NCBI GenBank assembly: GCA_002366545.1
Contig: DFBH01000065.1
Span: 1-31,146, forward strand
DNA: 31,146 bases
Source: Candidatus Oleimmundimicrobium americanum
GTDB lineage: Bacteria; Actinomycetota; Aquicultoria; UBA3085; Oleimmundimicrobiaceae
Reading direction: 5' to 3'
The position numbers and the translations under genes are program-made. Positions within the stretch are counted from its first letter, which is position 1, and every line of letters starts with the position of its first letter. The notes beneath the pieces are model-generated. The model was not told the DNA's origin and ran no database searches. It worked only from the letters and a program-made list of their open reading frames with translations. Shown piece by piece: positions 15,070 through 22,703 of the stretch.

Positions 15070-16140
15070 TTAATCAAAAGTCTCCAAGATTTTATATTTG
15101 GTATTTCTTTGGGCGGGGATAAAACCCGCTTTTTTTATTAGATAGGTTATTTCTTCTTTTGACATTTTGTAACAGACACCGGTTGAGGCGACGACGTTTT
15201 CCTCTATCATTATGCTTCCCAGGTCATTTGCCCCGAAGTGAAGAGCAACCTGCCCGATTTCTTTGCCCTGGGTAAGCCACGAGCCTTGCACGTGCTCGAA
15301 ATTGTCCATAAACATTCTGGATACAGCGAGCATTTTTAAATACTCCGGCCCCGATGTTTTCTTTCCGCCCAGTTCGGTATGCCCCGGTTGGAATGTCCAG
15401 GGGATAAAGGCTCTGAAAACTCCCGTTTTGTCTTGTAGAGTTCTTAATTTGGAGAGGTGATAAATTCTTTCCTCAATCGTTTCCAAACTTCCCATCATCA
15501 TCGTTGCTGTCGCGCGAAGTCCCGCATTGTGCGCTTCCTCCATAACTTTTAGCCAAAGCTCGGCTCCAATTTTGTTCGGGCTTATTTGATGTCTAATGTG
15601 GTCAACTAAAATCTCGGCCCCGCCACCGGGTAAAGAATCAAGCCCCGCTTTTTTTAACTCCGAAAGAGTTTCCCTTATCGAAAGTCCCGAGTTTTTAGAG
15701 ATATGGGCAATTTCCGGAGGAGAGAAGGAGTGGACGCACACCTCATAGTTTGATTTTATGGCTGAAAGTAGGTCGGTGTAATAATTTATTTTTAAATCCG
15801 GGTTGAGTCCGCCCTGCAGCATAATTTGAGTTCCACCCAACTCCAACGCCTCATTTATTTTTGAAAATATTTCATCTTTATTGAGGACGTAAGCATCCGG
15901 GTCGGTTTTTTCTCTGTAAAAGGCGCAAAACTTGCATTTGCTCTCGCATATGTTGGTGTAATTTATGTTTCTATCGATAACAAATGTGGCGATGCCTTCG
16001 GGGTGGAATTTTTTTCGTATCTTGTTAGCTACTTGACCAAGTTCAATTAAGCTCCCTTCTTTTAAAAGAGTAAGCGCTTCATCTTCGGATATCCTTTTTT
16101 CAGACAGTGGTTTTTCCAAAATTTTTTTGATCTTATCCAA
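15070..16140 (-). CDS. mqnC: Cyclic dehypoxanthinyl futalosine synthase MqnC
   Basis: Radical SAM enzyme of the futalosine route to menaquinone. It cyclises dehypoxanthinyl futalosine. 356 aa with the [4Fe-4S] motif C65-x3-C69-x2-C72 (NICESKCKFCAF), then QGGLNPDLKINYY, LPGGGAEIL, and the MqnC-typical FIPWTFQPGHTEL, which separates it from MqnE (FIPLPFHPQNTEF). The C-terminal FGANDLGSIMIEENV is also standard. Start TTG at 16140, with GGAGG 7 nt upstream lying over the end of mqnA (one base between the genes), so mqnA and mqnC are probably coupled. Confidence 0.93.
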   Translation of the reverse strand: MDKIKKILEKPLSEKRISEDEALTLLKEGSLIELGQVANKIRKKFHPEGIATFVIDRNINYTNICESKCKFCAFYREKTDPDAYVLNKDEIFSKINEALELGGTQIMLQGGLNPDLKINYYTDLLSAIKSNYEVCVHSFSPPEIAHISKNSGLSIRETLSELKKAGLDSLPGGGAEILVDHIRHQISPNKIGAELWLKVMEEAHNAGLRATATMMMGSLETIEERIYHLSKLRTLQDKTGVFRAFIPWTFQPGHTELGGKKTSGPEYLKMLAVSRMFMDNFEHVQGSWLTQGKEIGQVALHFGANDLGSIMIEENVVASTGVCYKMSKEEITYLIKKAGFIPAQRNTKYKILETFD

Positions 16141-16141
16141 C

Positions 16142-16966
16142 TTATACCTCCACGAAATTGAGTTCCGGTACCTTTTTTAAGAATCCATGCTCCTTGGCCT
16201 TGTTAAAGAAATATTTAAGCCCTGCTTGATAATTCTCATCGAAAGTAAAATTTAATGAAAGGAAATAATCCCTCAAAAATTCCGCGGTAAATATTTCCCA
16301 CCTTGAGGCGTTAGTAGCAATTTCATCGATGTTTCCCAAGCTATACTTCATGGATTTATTAAGGGCGTTGTAAATTTCTTTTAAAAGCTCAGGTTGTTTT
16401 TGTGCAAAATCTTTTCTTGCGCACCAGACTGCATAAACCATCTTGTGGTTTGTCAGGTTTTTCCATTCTTTCCCAAGGTCGAAAACGAAAAAATCTTGAG
16501 GATTATATAAAGCTCGTAAAGCATCATCGCCAATCAAGAGCGCGGCATCTGCCTCATGCAACATTTGAGGGAGATCAGATGGGCATGTAAAATATTTTGG
16601 ATTAATCTTGTATTTTTCCTTAAGGATTATTTGCACCAGCACTTGTGATGTAGCCGAGGTATTGGTTAAAGCTACCTTCTTCCCGCTTAATTCATTCGGC
16701 GGGATTTTACTTATTAAAAGAATGCTCTTGACTTCGTCATCTGAGCTTACAGTGAGATTGGGTAATAAATAAAATTCATCGCTGTGGCGTGCATATTCCA
16801 TAGCCGATATTGGACTCACATCTAATTTATCATTTATTAACATGCGATTAAGTTCAGTAGGAGTTTCTTTTATGAGATCCATTCCCAACAGACCGTTGCT
16901 GGTAACCAATCCATAGTAAAGCGGAAAACAGTTTAAGAATTGAATATGTCCTACTCTTGGCCTCAA
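16142..16966 (-). CDS. mqnA: Chorismate dehydratase MqnA
   Basis: First enzyme of the futalosine pathway; removes water from chorismate to give 3-enolpyruvylbenzoate. 274 aa with a periplasmic-binding-protein-like fold but no signal peptide. Family features are VGHIQFLNCFPLYYGL at the start, LDVSPISAMEYARHSDEFYLLPN, LTNTSATSQVLVQIIL, and ADAALLIGDDALR. Start TTG at 16966 with GAGGTG about 6 nt upstream on the minus strand. A gap of about 180 nt with tandem repeats separates it from mqnE; mqnC follows after one base. Confidence 0.92.
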   Translation of the reverse strand: MRPRVGHIQFLNCFPLYYGLVTSNGLLGMDLIKETPTELNRMLINDKLDVSPISAMEYARHSDEFYLLPNLTVSSDDEVKSILLISKIPPNELSGKKVALTNTSATSQVLVQIILKEKYKINPKYFTCPSDLPQMLHEADAALLIGDDALRALYNPQDFFVFDLGKEWKNLTNHKMVYAVWCARKDFAQKQPELLKEIYNALNKSMKYSLGNIDEIATNASRWEIFTAEFLRDYFLSLNFTFDENYQAGLKYFFNKAKEHGFLKKVPELNFVEV

Positions 16967-17147
16967 TTTTTACACCTCATATTAGTCGGTAGTCCGTAGT
17001 CAGTAGTCGGGAGTTTGCTCGTTTATTTTCAATTTACGTTTAGTGTTTTACTCTTATCCTATATCCTTAATTTGACTCTTGACTAGCGAAGCAGTTGATT
17101 TCTAACTGTTTTTAGCTATCTGCCATCAGCCATACGCTATAAACTAT
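16967..17147. repeat. Gap with four tandem 7-nt repeats (TAGTCNG)
   Basis: TAGTCGG, TAGTCCG, TAGTCAG and TAGTCGG follow one another without gaps at 16983-17010. Further along, 17114-17146 holds AGCTATCTGCCATCAGCC and related words that recur in other gaps (for example GCTGATAGTTAAAA near 22620). The stretch interrupts the mqnE-mqnA pair and has no coding frame. Confidence 0.6.
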
Positions 17148-18242
17148 TTATTCATACAATCTTACAACATTATAAAGTGTATCCCTTTCAACTGGTACTC
17201 TTCCCATCTCTTTTATCATCTCTATTAATTCGTTTTTCTCGATAAATTTATCAGTTTGTGCTCCCGCGGCGTGTGTAATTTTTTCCTCTGTTATCGTTCC
17301 ATCGATGTCGTCGGCGCCAAAATCGAGAGATAATTGAGCCACTTTGGGCCCCATCATTATCCAGTATGCTTTTATGTGGTTGAAATTATCGAGCATTAAC
17401 CTGGATACGGCTATCATCTTGAGATTCTCCGCGCTCGTTGGCTTTTTTAGGTGGGAGAACTCGGTATTTTGCGGATGGAATGGGAGGGGAATAAAAGTTA
17501 GAAAGCCGTTTGTCTCATCCTGAAGCTCCCTGATTTTTATGAGGTGGTCGATTCTGTCCTCGAGAGTTTCAATGTGGCCATAGAGTATCGTGGCGTTGGA
17601 CTTTAAACCGAGTTTGTGAGCGGTGCGGGTTACATTGAGCCACTTTTCGGCCGTGGCCTTATTGGGACATATTTGTTTTCTTACCTTAGTATTAAAAATT
17701 TCGGCTCCACCGCCGGGGAGGGAATCAACGCCGGCATTTTTTAGTGTTTGAAGGACTTTCTTTACGCTCAAGCCGGAAATTTTTGAAAAATAATCTATTT
17801 CAACTGCGGTAAATGCCTTGATGTGGATATGCGGCAGCGCTTTTCTTAAAGTTTTTATAATGTCTACATAATAATTAAATGGTTTATCCGGATGCAGTCC
17901 GCTTACGATGTGAAGCTCCGTTATGTTTTTCGGTGCGCTAAGGGCAGTTTCTGCCGCTTCTTCAATTGTCATCGTGTAGGCATTAGAGTCATTTTTGTTG
18001 CAGCTGAAAGCGCAAAACTTACACCGCGATACGCAGATATTCGTAAGATTAATATGTCGATTTACATTAAAGTAAGCTTGATTGCCCGTTTTTCTCTCTT
18101 TTACGTATTTTGCGAGATTTCCTAAAAACAAAATGTCGTTGCAATTAATGAGATTTATTCCATCTTCTCTTGTAAGTCGCTCGTTATTTAGCACCCTTTT
18201 TTGAATATTGATTAAGTTTGGCTTCTCAATTGTGGTTTCCAT
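17148..18242 (-). CDS. mqnE: Aminofutalosine synthase MqnE
   Basis: Radical SAM enzyme joining 3-enolpyruvylbenzoate and SAM to aminofutalosine, the step after MqnA. 364 aa, cluster motif C70-x3-C74-x2-C77 (NICVSRCKFCAF), HIVSGLHPDKPFNYY, LPGGGAEIFNTKVRKQICPNK, FIPLPFHPQNTEF, and DFGADDIDGTITEEKI. These patterns are MqnE rather than MqnC. ATG at 18242 has GGAGAA about 4 nt upstream. Together with mqnA and mqnC on the same strand it gives three of the early pathway enzymes; the nucleosidase (mqnB/mtnN), deaminase and mqnD are not in this window. Confidence 0.93.
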   Translation of the reverse strand: METTIEKPNLINIQKRVLNNERLTREDGINLINCNDILFLGNLAKYVKERKTGNQAYFNVNRHINLTNICVSRCKFCAFSCNKNDSNAYTMTIEEAAETALSAPKNITELHIVSGLHPDKPFNYYVDIIKTLRKALPHIHIKAFTAVEIDYFSKISGLSVKKVLQTLKNAGVDSLPGGGAEIFNTKVRKQICPNKATAEKWLNVTRTAHKLGLKSNATILYGHIETLEDRIDHLIKIRELQDETNGFLTFIPLPFHPQNTEFSHLKKPTSAENLKMIAVSRLMLDNFNHIKAYWIMMGPKVAQLSLDFGADDIDGTITEEKITHAAGAQTDKFIEKNELIEMIKEMGRVPVERDTLYNVVRLYE

Positions 18243-18252
18243 GTTTTCTCCG

Positions 18253-18283
18253 TTGCTAAAGATGTTTAACGGGTGTTATTATA
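18253..18283. promoter_or_regulatory. Overlapping divergent promoters of the two menaquinone arms
   Basis: Plus strand: TTGCTA (18253-18258), 18 nt, TATTAT (18277-18282), toward ubiD at 18324. Minus strand: TATAAT (18283-18278) with the extended-10 TG one base upstream, toward mqnE at 18242; its -35 is poor. The two -10 boxes share five bases, so RNA polymerase could open only one direction at a time. Confidence 0.5.
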
Positions 18284-18323
18284 GCACAGAGCTTTTGGTT
18301 ATAAATTACTTGAGGTGATTTTT

Positions 18324-19769
18324 TTGGCGTTTAAGGATTTAAGAGAATTTGTGGAGTTTCTTGAAGAAAAAGGGGAGTTAAAAAGGATAAGAACTGAAGT
18401 TGACCCCATTTTGGAGATAACCGAGATAACGGACAGGATATCGAAAAGAAACGGCCCCGCGCTTTTGTTTGAAAACGTCAAAGGTTCAAAATCGCCTGTT
18501 CTCATCAACACGCTTGGTTCTTTTGATCGTATGAGCTGGTCTTTGGGGGTAAATAACCTTGATGAGATAGCGGAACGCATAAGAAGCATGATGCTTGTCG
18601 ATATTTCCGGGACGATGGTTGAAAAGTTAGGCGCGCTCATAAAGCTCAAAGATTTTGCAAACTATATACCAAAACTTGTTAAAAAAGCGCCTTGTCAAGA
18701 AGTAGTTTTAACTGAAAATTTTAGTTTGGATGATTTCCCCATCCTTAAGTGTTGGCCTGGTGATGCAGGAAGATTTATTACCCTTCCGTTGGTTATAACG
18801 AAGGATTCTGTAACGGGTCAGCAAAATATGGGAATGTATCGGATGCAGGTTTTTGACGGGAAGACTACGGGGATGCATTGGCATATTCATCATGATGGTG
18901 CCGAAAATTTTCGTAGGGCGGTTGAAAATAATAAAAAGTTTGAAGTTGCAGTGGCCATAGGGGCCGATCCGGCAACAATTTATTCGGCCACAGCCCCACT
19001 TCCCAAAGGAATAGATGAACTTATATTTTCAGGGTTTTTGCGAAATAAGCCGGTGAAACTGGTGAAGTGCAAGACGATTGATTTAAAGGTTCCGGCTTAC
19101 GCCGAGATAATTTTAGAAGGGTATGTTGATTTCTCCGAGCTACGTAGAGAAGGCCCATTTGGAGACCATACGGGTTACTATTCACTTGCCGATGATTATC
19201 CTGTTTTTCACATAGAGTGCATTACTCATAGAAAAGATCCGATTTATCCGGCGACCATCGTAGGTAGGCCTCCAATGGAAGATTGTTATTTTGGCAAAGC
19301 TACGGAGCGGATATTTCTCCCGTTAGTTCAGTTGATGTACCCCGAAATAATTGATATGGATTTGCCGCTTGAGGGGGTTTTTCATAACTGTGTGATAATT
19401 TCTATTAAAAAAGAATATCCTTTACATGTTAATAAAATTATGAATGCGGTTTGGGGTTTAGGCCAGATGATGTTTACGAAGATGATAGTAGTGGTTGATG
19501 AAAATATAAATGTTCACGATTATTCCGAGGTTGCCTGGAAGGTTTTTAACAATGTTGACCCCGAAAGAGATATTGTTTTTGCCAAAGGGCCGTTGGATGT
19601 TTTGGATCACTCTTCAAATACTCCGAATTATGGGTCTAAAATTGGCATTGATGCCACGAAGAAGTGGAAAGAAGAAGGATATTGTCGTGAATGGCCCGAT
19701 GATATTGTAATGAATGACGATGTTAAGAGGTTGGTCGATGGAAAGTGGTCAAGCTACGGTCTTGAGTAA
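18324..19769 (+). CDS. ubiD: UbiD-family decarboxylase (probable menaquinone MqnL role)
   Basis: prFMN-dependent decarboxylase of 481 aa. Features are FKDLREFVEFLEEKGEL, the prFMN/metal region GMYRMQVFDGKTTGMHWHIHHDGA, PLPKGIDELIFSGFLR, and the catalytic acid/arginine segment LRREGPFGDHTGYYS. In futalosine organisms such a protein removes the carboxyl group of the prenylated 6-naphthoate (MqnL). Start TTG 18324 has GAGGTGA (18312-18318) at about 8-nt spacing; GTG 18315 lies inside that SD. It overlaps ubiA by 32 nt and ubiX follows, the enzyme that makes its cofactor. The operon and the divergent mqnE-mqnA-mqnC genes support the menaquinone role over 4-hydroxybenzoate metabolism. Confidence 0.9.
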   Translation: MAFKDLREFVEFLEEKGELKRIRTEVDPILEITEITDRISKRNGPALLFENVKGSKSPVLINTLGSFDRMSWSLGVNNLDEIAERIRSMMLVDISGTMVEKLGALIKLKDFANYIPKLVKKAPCQEVVLTENFSLDDFPILKCWPGDAGRFITLPLVITKDSVTGQQNMGMYRMQVFDGKTTGMHWHIHHDGAENFRRAVENNKKFEVAVAIGADPATIYSATAPLPKGIDELIFSGFLRNKPVKLVKCKTIDLKVPAYAEIILEGYVDFSELRREGPFGDHTGYYSLADDYPVFHIECITHRKDPIYPATIVGRPPMEDCYFGKATERIFLPLVQLMYPEIIDMDLPLEGVFHNCVIISIKKEYPLHVNKIMNAVWGLGQMMFTKMIVVVDENINVHDYSEVAWKVFNNVDPERDIVFAKGPLDVLDHSSNTPNYGSKIGIDATKKWKEEGYCREWPDDIVMNDDVKRLVDGKWSSYGLE

Positions 19770-20613
19770 AACCGCCACCATTTTTAGGATGATAAAATTT
19801 GAGCACTCCGTTTTTGCACTTCCTTTTGCTTATATGGGCGCGATGCTTGCGGCCGGAGGGCTTCCCACTTTTTGGCAGGTTTTTTGGATAACGGTTGCTA
19901 TGGTAGGGGCAAGAAGTCTTGCCATGGGTTTAAATAGGCTAATTGATAGGAAAATAGATATCAGAAACCCTCGCACCAAAAATAGAGCTTTACCCAAGAA
20001 GTTGCTTTCGGAAAAAGACGTAGTGATCTTTAATTTAATTTCTTTGGCTGTTTTTTTAATCGCTGTTTACAGCTTAGCTCCTCTTTGCCGGTGGCTTTGG
20101 CCTTTTTTTGTGTTGCCATTTGTAATTTATCCCTATACCAAAAGATTTACTTGGCTATGCCATCTTTTTTTGGGCATATGTCTGGGACTTGCTCCGGTCG
20201 GAGCGTGGATTGCGATAACAAACACTATTTCTTTTGAGCCTATCCTTCTTGGATTTGCGGTGTGCTTTTGGGTCGCGGGTTTTGATATAATTTACGCTTG
20301 TCAGGATGTTGAAATTGATAGGGAGCAGAAGCTTTATTCGATTCCGACAATTTTTGGAGTGAAAAAAGCGCTAAGAGCTACGGGGATTTTTCATGTGCTT
20401 TCAGTAGGCTTGTTTTTGTTTTTGGGGATTTTGACGAACCTTGGCCCGATCTACTTTGGAGGGCTGATGATTGTGTCACTCCTTCTTTTACGCGAAAACA
20501 GATTGGTATCACCTAATGATTTTTCTAAACTTAACACCGCTTTCTTTACAATGAATGGGGTGATAAGTGTTATTATGCTTGTTTTTACTTTGATGGGTTT
20601 TATGGTTGAGTAG
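19738..20613 (+). CDS. mqnP: UbiA-family prenyltransferase (probable menaquinone MqnP)
   Basis: Membrane prenyltransferase of 291 aa with about eight to nine helices. The two Asp-rich Mg sites are NRLIDRKIDIRNPRT (about 66-80) and YACQDVEIDREQK (about 186-198). The segment IFRMIKFEHSVFALPFAYMGA is typical of the MqnP/4-hydroxybenzoate group. It would attach the isoprenoid tail to 1,4-dihydroxy-6-naphthoate before decarboxylation. ATG 19738 has AGAGG (19726-19730) 7 nt upstream and overlaps ubiD by 32 nt; ATG 19714 and TTG 19762 are alternatives. Confidence 0.9.
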   Translation: MESGQATVLSKTATIFRMIKFEHSVFALPFAYMGAMLAAGGLPTFWQVFWITVAMVGARSLAMGLNRLIDRKIDIRNPRTKNRALPKKLLSEKDVVIFNLISLAVFLIAVYSLAPLCRWLWPFFVLPFVIYPYTKRFTWLCHLFLGICLGLAPVGAWIAITNTISFEPILLGFAVCFWVAGFDIIYACQDVEIDREQKLYSIPTIFGVKKALRATGIFHVLSVGLFLFLGILTNLGPIYFGGLMIVSLLLLRENRLVSPNDFSKLNTAFFTMNGVISVIMLVFTLMGFMVE

Positions 20614-20633
20614 TTATTTGAGGAGGCAGCAGT

Positions 20634-21236
20634 TTGAAATTTATTGTGGGGATAACCGGTGCAAGTGGTGTGCTTTACGCTGATTGTCTTTTGAAAGAGC
20701 TTTTGTCAAATGGTCACGATGTGAAACTTATTATAACGGATGCCGCAAAGGATATTTTGACGCATGAGTTGAATTTAAAACTTAAAGGAAATCAACAGGA
20801 ATTACAGAAGCAGATAAGGGAATGGATGGGGTTAAATGTCTGCGATGAGCATCTTGAATATATTGAAATTTCCAATTTAAATTCGTCCATTTGCAGTGGC
20901 TCCTATAAAGTGGATGGGATGATTATTGTTCCTTGTTCCATGGCAACTTTGGCGGCGGTAAAATCCGGCATGTCCTCGAATCTTTTAGAAAGAGCGGCCG
21001 ATGTGACTTTAAAAGAGAGACGTCCTTTGGTTATAGTGCCCAGAGAAACTCCATTAAACGAAATTCATTTAAGAAACATGCTTTCCCTTCATCGAGCGGG
21101 CGCTTATATTGTTCCGGCTATGCCTGCTTTCTATCATCAGCCTAAGGATGTTAATGATTTAGTTTATTTTGTTGTCGGTCGAGTTTTAGATGTGCTGAAT
21201 ATAGAGCACAATCTTTATAAACGATGGAATACTTGA
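20634..21236 (+). CDS. ubiX: UbiX flavin prenyltransferase (MqnM)
   Basis: Soluble enzyme of 200 aa that makes prenylated FMN, the cofactor of the UbiD decarboxylase two genes upstream. Features are IVGITGASGVLYAD (FMN phosphate site), PCSMATLAAVKSGMSSNLLERAADVTLKERRPLV, and VPRETPLNEIHLRNML. Start TTG 20634 with GGAGG about 8 nt upstream. Length and motifs are standard. The mqnL-mqnP-mqnM order forms the late half of menaquinone assembly. The next gene begins 9 nt after its stop. Confidence 0.94.
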   Translation: MKFIVGITGASGVLYADCLLKELLSNGHDVKLIITDAAKDILTHELNLKLKGNQQELQKQIREWMGLNVCDEHLEYIEISNLNSSICSGSYKVDGMIIVPCSMATLAAVKSGMSSNLLERAADVTLKERRPLVIVPRETPLNEIHLRNMLSLHRAGAYIVPAMPAFYHQPKDVNDLVYFVVGRVLDVLNIEHNLYKRWNT

Positions 21237-21245
21237 GGAATTCGC

Positions 21246-22322
21246 GTGAAGCGAGAATTTACTCCAAAAATTAAACTAAGGCATGGAATCGTAATTTATA
21301 GACGACGCCGAAGATGGTGGCTTTTTGGCATCTTTGCTTTGCTAATTCTTTTAGCTTTTGGTTTCTATTACATTTACACCAACGTCTCTGTTTCCGAAGC
21401 CGTTCCGAATTTGGTTGGGAAAAGTTTGGAAGAATCGAATAATTTAGCGGCTCAAGAGGGATTTAAGCTGGATGTTTCAAAGGAATTTGATGATCGTTCC
21501 GAGGGGACGGTAATTTCTCAGAATCCAAAATCCGGTGAGCTGTTAAATCGGGGCGGAGCAATTCTTGTGGTGGTAAGCAGGGGGGCAAAGAGGGTCCTTC
21601 CCGAAGAGGTTCCAACAAATATTAAGAGCTTGCCTCCCACGGAGTCCGAAGCTGAAGAAGAAGATGACGAAGTCCTTGGGATAAAATCATCTGAATGGGT
21701 AGTCTGCATTGACCCGGGTCATCAAGAGCATGCAAACATTTCCCCGGAACCAATTGGGCCGGGCTCCACAACGACCAAGGAGAAGTGCAGAGGCGGAGCA
21801 ACGGGAATAAACTCAGGAACTTCTGAATATAAAATCGTTTTGCAGATAGGGTTAAAATTGAAGGATTTGTTGGAAAAAGAGGGGGTTAAGGTTGTTATGA
21901 CCCGGACCACTAATGGTGTTGATGTGAGTAACGCCGAGAGAGCTCAAATTGCCAACAGAGCAAATGCTGACTTGTTCGTTCGAATCCATTGCAATGGTAG
22001 CTCAAATATTTCTTCGAGCGGCATTATGACCTTATATCCCTCAAGAAATGAATGGTGCACACCCATATATGAAAGAAGTAAAAAAGCTGCTCAAATTGTT
22101 CAGCAAGAGTTGGTTGAAGAATGTAAAAGACAGGATAAAGGAATCGTTTCTCAAGGTGATATCACGGGATTTAATTGGTCGCAAGTTCCTGTTATTCTAC
22201 CCGAAATTTGTTTTTTGAGTAATTCCGAAGAGGATGTCCTCTTAAACAAAGAATCGTTTCAAAATGAAGTGGTTCTAGGGCTGTTTAACGGGATAATGAA
22301 GTACCTTGAGTTGAGAATATAG
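21246..22322 (+). CDS. N-acetylmuramoyl-L-alanine amidase with PASTA domain
   Basis: Cell-wall hydrolase of 358 aa. A basic N-terminus (RRRRR) precedes one membrane helix (about 25-44, WLFGIFALLILLAFGFYYIY), so it is probably membrane-anchored facing the wall. One PASTA domain follows (about 50-113; VPNLVGKSLEESNNLA, GTVISQNPKSGELLNRG). After an acidic linker comes an Amidase_3 domain (about 150-356) with zinc ligands His159 (DPGHQ), Glu194 (SEYKIVLQIG) and His248 (RIHCNG), and catalytic Glu320 (LPEICFLSN). Start GTG 21246 with GAGGAA upstream, 9 nt after ubiX, so the cell-wall gene may ride on the menaquinone transcript. PASTA domains bind peptidoglycan fragments. Confidence 0.9.
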   Translation: MKREFTPKIKLRHGIVIYRRRRRWWLFGIFALLILLAFGFYYIYTNVSVSEAVPNLVGKSLEESNNLAAQEGFKLDVSKEFDDRSEGTVISQNPKSGELLNRGGAILVVVSRGAKRVLPEEVPTNIKSLPPTESEAEEEDDEVLGIKSSEWVVCIDPGHQEHANISPEPIGPGSTTTKEKCRGGATGINSGTSEYKIVLQIGLKLKDLLEKEGVKVVMTRTTNGVDVSNAERAQIANRANADLFVRIHCNGSSNISSSGIMTLYPSRNEWCTPIYERSKKAAQIVQQELVEECKRQDKGIVSQGDITGFNWSQVPVILPEICFLSNSEEDVLLNKESFQNEVVLGLFNGIMKYLELRI

Positions 22323-22689
22323 GGTGAAATTGCAGATGGCATGTGGCGAAGAGACTATTGGAGAATGCCAGGTATTGGTCTTACGAAAAAATGCCGTGCC
22401 TGCCGTTTGCCCACCTCTGGTGGGGCAGGCGGGTAAAATGATAATTAAAAAATAAAAATGATTTCCAAGCATAGCTTGCCCGAGAAATGGATGTTGATTT
22501 TATGATGAGCGTTATCTTAAAGAAATTTCCATTTTAAGTTTTTCTATACTGTGTCTATTGTCCCTGTTGGCAGGTAGGTAGCTTCCCTTTTTTCACTTTT
22601 ATTTTTTAATTTGTTGGTGGCTGATAGTTAAAAAGATAAAAGCAATATGGGGGTTAAACAGAATTACTATTATCTAGTAACTGTTTTAT
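22323..22689. other. Intergenic region with a GC-rich hairpin
   Basis: About 370 bp without a gene. A GC-rich palindrome at 22399-22430 (GCCTGCC ... GGTGGGGCAGGC, core GCCCACCTCTGGTGGGGC) resembles the hairpin family at 11670 and 27169. The rest is AT-rich; TGATAGTTAAAA (22622-22633) repeats 11736-11747. Confidence 0.55.
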
Positions 22690-22703
22690 AGGAGTGGATT
22701 TCT

